A stretch of 10,305 bases of DNA, taken from Campylobacterota bacterium. GTDB lineage: Bacteria; Campylobacterota; Campylobacteria; Campylobacterales; JAADDG01. The notes under the pieces are model-generated. The model did not search any database. It was not told where the DNA came from and saw nothing but the letters and a program-made list of their open reading frames with translations. A program made the translations under genes and the position numbers. The stretch covers positions 1 to 10,305 of the forward strand of contig JAADDG010000169.1 in assembly GCA_013154075.1 (NCBI GenBank), given 5' to 3'. Shown here in pieces: positions 1-5,978 of the stretch (positions are counted from its first letter, which is position 1; the number at the start of each line of letters is the position of its first letter).

Positions 1-744
1 AGACCACTTGGAGTAAGCGTAAATAAGCTAATCGATAGAATTCAAACCTTCATCAAATATCAAAAAGAGCTTTTTATCGGAGTGGCTCACGAATTAAAAA
101 CTCCCCTTGCGGTTATGAAAACCAAAAACGAAGTTACAATGCTTAGAAAAAGAGAGCCTGAGAAATATAAAGAGGTTTTAAAACTAAATAATCAAACAAT
201 AGATGAAATGAACAAGATGATAAGCAATATTTTAGAAATAGGAAGGCAGGAGGGAGCTCAATTCGAAGAACCGGTAGAAATGGATATAATCGAATTTTTG
301 AAAGAGAGAGCGAATAATTTCAAAATGCTTGCAAGAGGTGAAGGTAAAGATATCGTCACCGATCTAAAACCTGAAAAATATTGTCTTCTTATTCAAAAAA
401 CTCTACTTATTCATATTTTGCAAAATTTCGTTCAAAACGCAATCAAATTCACTCCCGAAGGTAAAAAGGTAACGATAAAAAGCTACCCGAAAAACGAAGG
501 CCTTATGATAGAAGTGATAGACGAAGGAATAGGAATAGACGAAAGCAAAGATCTATTCGCTCCTTTTAAGAGATTCGGAAACAAAAGCGGTGCGGGGCTC
601 GGGCTATTTTTGGCCAAATCCGCAGCCGATGCTATAGGCGCGAAAATAGATATCAAAAATAGAACGGACGGAGTATCGGGCGCCGTTGCAAGTCTATTCA
701 TACCCGTAAAAAGTAGATGCTCGATAAACGGTACGAAAGATTAA
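1..744 (+). CDS. Sensor histidine kinase, 3' part (5' end outside window)
   Basis: This is the C-terminal catalytic part of a two-component sensor histidine kinase. The frame is open to the first base of the window, so the GTG at 82 is an internal valine of the H-box, not a start. Visible in order: a short linker that looks like the end of a HAMP/signalling helix (1-75), the H-box VAHELKTPLA with the phospho-accepting His at 88-90, the N-box QNAIKFTP with Asn at 436-438, the G1 box DEGIGID from 520, an F-box-like LFAPFKRF, and the G2 box GAGLGLFLAK from 589. These make a complete DHp plus HATPase_c core. The sensor and membrane parts lie upstream and cannot be described. No response regulator is in the window; a partner may lie just upstream. 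A 97-base gap separates it from the ferredoxin gene. Confidence 0.93.
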   Translation, partial: RPLGVSVNKLIDRIQTFIKYQKELFIGVAHELKTPLAVMKTKNEVTMLRKREPEKYKEVLKLNNQTIDEMNKMISNILEIGRQEGAQFEEPVEMDIIEFLKERANNFKMLARGEGKDIVTDLKPEKYCLLIQKTLLIHILQNFVQNAIKFTPEGKKVTIKSYPKNEGLMIEVIDEGIGIDESKDLFAPFKRFGNKSGAGLGLFLAKSAADAIGAKIDIKNRTDGVSGAVASLFIPVKSRCSINGTKD

Positions 745-756
745 GGCTTAATTTTT
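736..756 (+). terminator. Weak A/T hairpin over the kinase stop codon
   Basis: Bases 736-744 and 748-756 can pair as a 9-bp, almost entirely A/T stem (one G-U pair) around a GGC loop. The stem contains the TAA stop at 742-744, and the downstream arm itself ends in five T's. No G/C pairs and no separate U-run follow, so termination here would be weak at best. Confidence 0.2.
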
Positions 757-777
757 CTCCTATCTATCCGATTTAAA

Positions 778-805
778 TTTTATATAAGCAATAATAGTGT
801 ATAAA
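778..805 (+). promoter_or_regulatory. Candidate promoter for the ferredoxin-ppx pair
   Basis: The gap 745-841 is A/T-rich and carries TATAAA at 800-805, preceded by GTG. A weak TTTTAT lies 16 bases upstream (778-783). Campylobacterota vegetative promoters usually show a good -10 and a poor -35, which fits. It would give a leader of about 30 bases before the ferredoxin ATG. The assignment rests on inspection only. Confidence 0.35.
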
Positions 806-841
806 TTCCGTTAAAAATAAAAAACGAAGGAAAGAGAGGAA

Positions 842-1093
842 ATGTCACTACTAATAACGGAAGAGTGTATAGCGTGCGACGCATGTAGAGACGAGTGCCC
901 GACGGGGGCTATCGAAGAGGCGGATCCGATATATATCATCGATCCCGATATCTGTACGGAATGCGTGGGCTATTATGACGAGCCTCAATGTATCGCGGTT
1001 TGTCCGGTAGATTGTATTATTCCGGATCCTGATAACGTAGAGACTATAGAAGAGCTTAAACTTAAATTCGAACAGTTAGAGAACAAAGAGTAA
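842..1093 (+). CDS. YfhL-type ferredoxin with two [4Fe-4S] clusters
   Basis: This is an 83-residue soluble electron carrier. Cluster-ligand motifs are explicit: C9-x2-C12-x2-C15-x3-C19-P, then C38-x2-C41-x8-C50-x3-C54-P. The eight-residue spacing in the second motif (CVGYYDEPQC) is characteristic of the YfhL/Allochromatium-type 2[4Fe-4S] ferredoxins, whose clusters have very low potentials. A ninth cysteine (C58) follows the second motif, and an acidic helical tail (about 66-83) is also typical of that group. The ATG at 842 has a purine-rich ribosome site (AGGAAAGAGAGGA) directly upstream. The ppx gene begins three bases after its stop, so the two are surely co-transcribed. I recall the same ferredoxin-ppx pairing in Campylobacter (fdxB region). 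The redox partner is not identifiable here. Confidence 0.93.
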   Translation: MSLLITEECIACDACRDECPTGAIEEADPIYIIDPDICTECVGYYDEPQCIAVCPVDCIIPDPDNVETIEELKLKFEQLENKE

Positions 1094-1096
1094 CTA

Positions 1097-2566
1097 TTGG
1101 CTAAAAGAACGGCCGTTATAGATATAGGCTCAAACTCCTTAAGGCTGGCGGTCTATGAAAAAACGAGCCGCTTTGCCTTTCATCTCATATACGAAAGCAG
1201 AAGCAAAGCGAGAATCTCGGAAGGAACCTATTTAAACGACGGTTATCTTCAAGAGATTCCTATGCAAAGAGCTTTCGAAACTCTAAAAGAATTCTCCAAA
1301 ATAATAAAAAATCTAAAATGCAAAAAGACTCTCTGTATAGCCACTTCGGCTCTTAGAGACGCTCCGAATAGATCCGTTTTCATAAATAGAGTCAAAAAGG
1401 AGCTCTCGATCTCAATAAAAACGATAGACGGAGAGAAAGAGGCTTATTTCGGAGCGGTAGCGGCAAACAATCTTATATATAAACAAAAATGCGCCATAAC
1501 CGTCGATATCGGCGGAGGATCCACCGAATTTGCACTCTTGAGAGACGGAGAGATACTCTTTACCCACTCTCTTAAAATAGGAACGATAAGAATAAAAGAG
1601 CTCTTTTTGAACAAAGAGGATATAAAAGGAGCCAAAAAGTATATAGAAGAGGAGCTATCCAAAATAGCTTCAAATCTTCCGTGCGATACGGTTATAGGAA
1701 TAGGCGGCAGTATAAGAGCAATATCAAAAATACTTATTCCCAAAAACTACCCCATCTATACACTCCACTCCTTCGAATATGAAACTCAAAAAAATCTAAA
1801 AAAAATCAAAAAACTCTATCAAACTTCCAATCCGAAAGAACTAAGAAAGATGGGCGTAAAAAAGGACAGACTCGATACGATCAGAGAAGGAGCTTTGATA
1901 TTTTCAACCATTTTAGAGTATCTTCAAATAAAAAAGGTAATTACAAGCGGTGCGGGAGTGAGAGAGGGAGTCTATCTGTGCGATCTTCTTAGAAACTCAA
2001 ACCATAAATTTCCGGCAAATTTCAATCCCGACGTGAGAAATCTAAGAGACAAATTCGCATATTTTGAAAAAGCCGACAACCTAACCGCAAAAATAGCGAG
2101 AAAAGTATTCGATACCTTAAAATCAATCCATCTTCTTCATTCAAAATACAAAGAGCTTTTGACGGTATCGGCAAAACTATCCTCCATAGGAATACCCATA
2201 AATTTCTTCTCAAACAATAAAAACGCATATTACATAATATTAAACAGTTTAAATTACGGCTTTTCCCATAAAGAGAAAGCAATTATAGCCCTAACCGTAA
2301 AATATCAAGGCAAAAAACTGCTCTCTAAAGAGGATTTGGAATTTTACGCACCTTTGTTTTCGGATAAAGATACTCTAAACTCTCTTAGCTTTATGCTCTC
2401 TTTGTCAAAATGCCTAACCAAAACTTTGCAAAAAGAGGATTTCGATATACAACTTAAAGATAACAAAATGCAAATTATTTCCAAAAATGAACTCTATCTG
2501 ACAAAAGAGTGCCTCCAAAAACTTGAAAATCCGTTCGATTTCGAAATAGAAGTAAAGAAGGTTTAG
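1097..2566 (+). CDS. Ppx/GppA family phosphatase (exopolyphosphatase / pppGpp phosphohydrolase type)
   Basis: This 489-residue cytoplasmic protein belongs to the ASKHA-fold family that removes terminal phosphates from polyphosphate and/or converts pppGpp to ppGpp. Visible motifs are DIGSNSLRL (9-17, phosphate 1), the GEKEAYFGA segment with the likely catalytic Glu, DIGGGSTE (137-144, phosphate 2) and GIGGS (201-205, adenosine-type motif). The C-terminal third (about 310-489) aligns in layout with the HD-like domain of E. coli Ppx/GppA, but the expected HE/HD is SS (362-363) and the later His residues are missing. That domain therefore looks non-catalytic. The start is TTG: an in-frame TAA (the ferredoxin stop) lies six bases upstream and the first phosphate motif begins at residue 9, leaving no room for a later start. 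AAAGAG at 1085-1090 is the likely ribosome site. Whether it acts on polyphosphate, pppGpp or both cannot be told. Confidence 0.9.
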   Translation: MAKRTAVIDIGSNSLRLAVYEKTSRFAFHLIYESRSKARISEGTYLNDGYLQEIPMQRAFETLKEFSKIIKNLKCKKTLCIATSALRDAPNRSVFINRVKKELSISIKTIDGEKEAYFGAVAANNLIYKQKCAITVDIGGGSTEFALLRDGEILFTHSLKIGTIRIKELFLNKEDIKGAKKYIEEELSKIASNLPCDTVIGIGGSIRAISKILIPKNYPIYTLHSFEYETQKNLKKIKKLYQTSNPKELRKMGVKKDRLDTIREGALIFSTILEYLQIKKVITSGAGVREGVYLCDLLRNSNHKFPANFNPDVRNLRDKFAYFEKADNLTAKIARKVFDTLKSIHLLHSKYKELLTVSAKLSSIGIPINFFSNNKNAYYIILNSLNYGFSHKEKAIIALTVKYQGKKLLSKEDLEFYAPLFSDKDTLNSLSFMLSLSKCLTKTLQKEDFDIQLKDNKMQIISKNELYLTKECLQKLENPFDFEIEVKKV

Positions 2567-2575
2567 AACCTTCTT
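2555..2575. terminator. Bidirectional hairpin on overlapping ppx/bamA stops
   Basis: A perfect 9-bp inverted repeat: AAGAAGGTT at 2555-2563 and its reverse complement at 2567-2575, with the loop TAG at 2564-2566. The loop is the ppx stop codon, and the complementary strand supplies the bamA TAA at 2563-2565. Neither side has a strong U-run; the bamA side (TTTACTTCTATTT) is moderately T-rich. It is the only terminator-like structure at this convergence, so a bidirectional terminator role is inferred. Confidence 0.45.
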
Positions 2576-4797
2576 CCTATAATAAACTCGAAAGAGGAAG
2601 TTCTATCTTCGGGTTTATCATCCAAAGCTTTAGCATAGAAAAACTGCATAGGTCCCATCGGAGAGAGCCACTCTATACCCACACCGGCACCGCTTCTTTT
2701 TATCTCGGTATAGCTATCTTCGCCTATCATACCGTAATCTACGAAAAACACCATCCTCATTCCGTTTGATTTCATCAAAGGAATACTCGCTTCTATCGAG
2801 TTACTAAAGATTCTCTTTCCTCCGATTAGATCTCCGGAAGCGTTTTTGGGAGCCAAAGATCCCGATTTGTAACCTCTAACGGTACTTATACCTCCCAAAT
2901 AAAACTTCTCATTCAAAGGCAAATAACCGTTTTTCTGAATATAACCGCCTCTTGCCTTATATCTTAGAATCAAATCATAATCGATATAATCCTCGAGTCC
3001 GAAAAAGTATGAAAAACGGCCAAAGTATTTAATATACTCATCATCTCCCCCAAGTCCGGCATACTCGGCACTAAGTCCGGCTATGAAACCGTGTCTTGGC
3101 AAATAGAAATCGTCCGTATTGTTATAGACGATCGAAGGAATCAAAGCGCTTTTTAGAAATTTACCCTCTTCATAATAAGGATTGTCTTTCAAAGACTCCG
3201 AAAGATCGTAAAGCTCCGTTTGCTCCAAAACATAAGATAAAGAGACGTGAGTGTGTCTGCCTATCTTTCTTCCTACGGTCAGATTCAAACCTTTCGTCTT
3301 TTCGGTATAGTCGTAAAATTCATTTTTTTGGTTATAGACACTACCGCCGAGACTGTAAATGGAATCGAAAACTCTCGGATTATAAAAATGTAATCTTCCT
3401 TTTAAAGATTTGTTGGAGTAATCAACCTCGGCACTTACTTCTATACCGCTTCCAAAGACGTTTCTATCGGAGATACTCGCATTAAGCAACAATCCGTCAT
3501 AACTTCCGTACCCTATTCCGCCCACTATACTTCCGGTAGGCGCTTCCTTGACATCCACAAGCAGATCTATTTTATCCGCGGAAACTCTTCTTGGAGTTAT
3601 CTTTACGTCGCTAAAAAATCCGGTTCTTCTAAGAGAGTTGATAGAATCTTTCAAATCGGTAAGAGAAAAAACGTCTCCGGGAGCAAGATAGATCTCTCTT
3701 CTTATAATTCTGTCTCTTGTTCTCATATTTCCGGAGATTATAACGTCGTTTATATAAACTTTCTCTCCCGGAATCACCTTAATCAAAACCGAAGCCGTGT
3801 GATTTTCTTTATCCTGTCTGATATCGGGAATAACTTTAGCGTACGCATATCCCTTGTCTTTGAAATAGTTCTCTATTTTTGCGATATCTTTCCTAAGTCT
3901 GTCGATATTGAAAACTTTTCCCTCTTTTGTCTTTAGCTCCTCTTTGATCTCCTCTATGTTTACATCCGGTATATCCTCCGTAACCTCTATATCGAAAGAG
4001 CCTACTTTATACTGCTCACCCTCTTTTATCTTATATGTAAGATAGGCGCTATAATCTTCAAAAAAGGTTCTAAGAAAAGGTAAAGAGACTTCGGCATCCA
4101 AAAATCCGTGTTTTAGATATACATCTTTGATTCTAAGATAATCATACTTTAGCTCATCGACTTTCAACTTACCGTCGTTTCTTCCCCACAGCCATCCCAT
4201 AAATTGACGCTCTTTATTGGCTATATAGGGTTCGAAATCATCATAATCGAACTTCTTATTTCCAAAAAAGCTGATTTTTTTAATGATTATATTTTCACCC
4301 TCGTGAACTATAAACTCGAGCTTCACGCTTCCTTCGGTAACCTTTTGGGTCTTTACCTCCACTATGGAATCGTAAATACCTTTTTGCTCGAGCATCTTTA
4401 TAATTCTTCTCTTAGCCTCTTCTATTCTTTCAAGATCGTAAATATCTCCTTTATGAATATCGATAAGTTCCAACATTCTCTCTTTTTTATCGTTCGAATA
4501 TCCTACAAGATCCACTTTCGCAATAACCGGCTTTTCCACAAAATGGTAAGTAAGCACTCCGCCTTCGTCGGTTACCCAAATATCTTTGAAATATTTCTGT
4601 TTAAAAAGCTTTTTTATAGACTTATCTATCTTTTCGATGTCGAACTTACTACCCTTTTTTATTCCTATTATCTCCTTGGCGATAGCCGGAGATATATGAA
4701 TCAATCCTTCAAATTTTATATCTTTAATCACTTCGGTAGCATTCGCAGCATTTAGAGTAAATAGCAAAGAAGCGGAACCTATCAGAACTCTTTTCAT
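2563..4797 (-). CDS. bamA: BamA, outer-membrane protein assembly factor (Omp85)
   Basis: This 744-residue protein is the essential outer-membrane insertase of the BAM complex, which folds beta-barrel proteins. A signal peptide of about 20 residues ends in NAANA before TEVIKDIKFEG. Five POTRA repeats occupy roughly 22-415; their starts (IKDIKFEG, VAKVDLVG-like, IIKKISFFGN, VGSFDIEV, INDVIISGN) follow the POTRA strand pattern. The barrel follows to the end, with the diagnostic VRGY of loop 6 at 640-643 and a C-terminal beta-signal ending IIGRRF with terminal Phe. The length fits the Campylobacter type. The start at 4797 has AAGG six bases upstream and agrees with the signal peptide. It overlaps the ppx stop by four bases and diverges from tyrA, as I recall for Campylobacter. 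No other BAM gene is in the window. Confidence 0.96.
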   Translation of the reverse strand: MKRVLIGSASLLFTLNAANATEVIKDIKFEGLIHISPAIAKEIIGIKKGSKFDIEKIDKSIKKLFKQKYFKDIWVTDEGGVLTYHFVEKPVIAKVDLVGYSNDKKERMLELIDIHKGDIYDLERIEEAKRRIIKMLEQKGIYDSIVEVKTQKVTEGSVKLEFIVHEGENIIIKKISFFGNKKFDYDDFEPYIANKERQFMGWLWGRNDGKLKVDELKYDYLRIKDVYLKHGFLDAEVSLPFLRTFFEDYSAYLTYKIKEGEQYKVGSFDIEVTEDIPDVNIEEIKEELKTKEGKVFNIDRLRKDIAKIENYFKDKGYAYAKVIPDIRQDKENHTASVLIKVIPGEKVYINDVIISGNMRTRDRIIRREIYLAPGDVFSLTDLKDSINSLRRTGFFSDVKITPRRVSADKIDLLVDVKEAPTGSIVGGIGYGSYDGLLLNASISDRNVFGSGIEVSAEVDYSNKSLKGRLHFYNPRVFDSIYSLGGSVYNQKNEFYDYTEKTKGLNLTVGRKIGRHTHVSLSYVLEQTELYDLSESLKDNPYYEEGKFLKSALIPSIVYNNTDDFYLPRHGFIAGLSAEYAGLGGDDEYIKYFGRFSYFFGLEDYIDYDLILRYKARGGYIQKNGYLPLNEKFYLGGISTVRGYKSGSLAPKNASGDLIGGKRIFSNSIEASIPLMKSNGMRMVFFVDYGMIGEDSYTEIKRSGAGVGIEWLSPMGPMQFFYAKALDDKPEDRTSSFEFIIGRRF

Positions 4798-4840
4798 AAA
4801 AAACCTTATACTTTCAATTTTTCACAACTCTCTAAAAAGA

Positions 4841-4867
4841 ATAATATTACCATATTTTTGAATTAAA
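4841..4867 (-). promoter_or_regulatory. bamA: Candidate bamA promoter
   Basis: On the minus strand TATTAT (4846-4841) preceded by TGGTAA could serve as an extended -10, with TTTAAT (4867-4862) 15 bases upstream as a weak -35. It would leave a leader of about 35 bases carrying AAGG before the ATG. The region is so A/T-rich that other choices exist. Confidence 0.3.
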
Positions 4868-4868
4868 C

Positions 4869-4909
4869 TTGATTAAAAGAGAAGTAAGTTAATATTAACA
4901 CCGTATAAA
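4869..4909 (+). promoter_or_regulatory. tyrA: Candidate tyrA promoter with internal palindrome
   Basis: Two -10 candidates are present: TAATAT at 4890-4895 with TTGATT at 4869-4874 (15-base spacing), and TATAAA at 4904-4909. The first lies inside the perfect 12-base palindrome GTTAATATTAAC (4888-4899), so a regulator bound there would cover the promoter. The palindrome may be chance in this composition. Confidence 0.27.
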
Positions 4910-4928
4910 AACTTCATTAGGATTTTAA

Positions 4929-5756
4929 ATGAAAGTAGGAATAGTAGGCTTGGGACTCATAGGCGGATCCTTGGGACTGGATCTGAAAAAGACAAAAATA
5001 GTTTCCAAAATCGTGGGATACGACAACAATATAGCTCACTGTGAAGAGGCTTTGAAACTAAAACTCGTAGACGAAATAGTCCCTTTCGAAGATCTGAAAA
5101 ACTGCGATATCGTATTTTTGGCAATTCCGGTGGAAGCCATAATAGAAACTTTGCAAAAACTAAAAGACGCTCCCAAAAACTGCACTATCGTAGATTTAGG
5201 AAGCACGAAAGAGAAGATAGTAAAAAGTGTGCCTAAAGAGATAAGAGAGCAGTTCATCGCAGCCCATCCGATGGCAGGTACGGAAAATTTCGGCCCCTCC
5301 GCGGCTTTGGAAGGCTTATACAAAGGCAATATCGTAGTTTTATGCGATCTTGAAGAAAATAGTGATCTTCACAAAAACAGAGCCATACTGATTTTTTCTC
5401 ATATAGGAATGAAAATAATATTTATGGATTCGAAAAATCACGACAGACACGTAGCTTTCATATCCCATATGCCTCATGCAGTCAGTTACGCTTTGGCAAA
5501 TTCCGTAATGAAACAGGAAGATCCTCAAAATATTTTGCTCTTAGCGGTAGGGGGTTTTAAAGGAATGAGCAGGATCGCAAAAAGTTCTCCTAAAATGTGG
5601 AGCGACATTTTCAAACAAAACAAAAACAATCTCCTAAAAGCTTTAAGATGTTTTAAAGATGAAATAGATAAAGTAGAGAATTTGGTAGAGAGCGAAAATT
5701 GGGAAGATCTGGAGAAGTGGATGCAGGAAGGAAGAGAAATTCACAAGATTTTATAG
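4929..5756 (+). CDS. tyrA: Prephenate dehydrogenase TyrA
   Basis: This 275-residue monofunctional TyrA oxidatively decarboxylates prephenate to 4-hydroxyphenylpyruvate with NAD(P)+, the committed step to tyrosine. The N-terminal Rossmann motif GLGLIGGSLGLDL (about 7-19) and a following acidic residue (D31 region, VGYDNN) fit dinucleotide binding. The family signature HPMAGTE sits at 113-119, and SHMPHAVSYALA (from 179) belongs to the all-helical C-terminal domain with substrate-binding histidines. No chorismate mutase or ACT domain is fused, which is typical of short TyrA proteins. The ATG at 4929 has TAGGAT six bases upstream and places the Rossmann glycines at the expected position. It is divergent from bamA and followed by an A/T hairpin. 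Use of arogenate instead of prephenate cannot be excluded from sequence. Confidence 0.94.
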   Translation: MKVGIVGLGLIGGSLGLDLKKTKIVSKIVGYDNNIAHCEEALKLKLVDEIVPFEDLKNCDIVFLAIPVEAIIETLQKLKDAPKNCTIVDLGSTKEKIVKSVPKEIREQFIAAHPMAGTENFGPSAALEGLYKGNIVVLCDLEENSDLHKNRAILIFSHIGMKIIFMDSKNHDRHVAFISHMPHAVSYALANSVMKQEDPQNILLLAVGGFKGMSRIAKSSPKMWSDIFKQNKNNLLKALRCFKDEIDKVENLVESENWEDLEKWMQEGREIHKIL

Positions 5757-5764
5757 CAGACTTC

Positions 5765-5807
5765 TTTAAAAAAAACAACTAATTTTTTTAAAAACACTTT
5801 TTTGTTT
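5765..5807 (+). terminator. Candidate tyrA terminator (A/T hairpin plus T-run)
   Basis: Bases 5765-5774 and 5783-5792 form a perfect 10-bp stem of T3A7 against T7A3 with an eight-base loop. After CAC comes a run of six T's, then GTTT. It begins eight bases after the tyrA stop. The stem has no G/C pair, so it is weaker than a classical intrinsic terminator, but position and order are right. Confidence 0.42.
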
Positions 5808-5846
5808 CATAAAATTTATAATTTTAAATAAAAACTATGGAAATTA

Positions 5847-5968
5847 TGATAAAATAATCTTTAAGAGCGGTGGTAGTAAATATTTTTTAATTAAATCAGA
5901 TTTGTTTTACAAATTTTTCATTGTTTGTATAACTGTCTGTTTAATAATTCAGATGTTAAAAAATGAGG
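5847..5968 (+). promoter_or_regulatory. Promoter and leader region of the FIST kinase gene
   Basis: The 222-base gap after tyrA holds no convincing small gene. It contains a clean extended -10, TGATAAAAT, at 5847-5855 without a recognisable -35. This would start a leader of roughly 115 bases. A second possible -10, TATAAC, is at 5928-5933. Between them lies the hyphenated palindrome TTTGTTTTACAAA (5901-5913). The ribosome site GAGG is at 5965-5968, ten bases before the ATG. Which start is used is unknown. Confidence 0.35.
5901..5913. repeat. TTTGT-TTT-ACAAA palindrome, possible operator
   Basis: Perfect arms around TTT; one more pair (A5900-T5914) extends it to 6 bp. A further TTTGT at 5924-5928 could compete for the same partner in RNA. 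It shares its half-sites with the element at 8483-8494. Confidence 0.25.
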
Positions 5969-5978
5969 CATTCATTTC

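Noticed and set aside
82..744. GTG at 82 as the start of a 220-residue kinase
   Set aside because: The frame is open upstream to base 1 and encodes a normal linker; the GTG is the Val of the H-box, so this is a gene cut by the window edge.
3096..3485. 129-codon open frame on the plus strand
   Set aside because: Antisense to the BamA barrel; Arg/Tyr/Ser-rich product without recognisable domains.
4204..4755. 183-codon open frame on the plus strand
   Set aside because: It lies wholly antisense to the BamA POTRA region, its product is Phe/Tyr/Leu-rich from complementing a Lys/Glu-rich gene, and no family pattern is seen.
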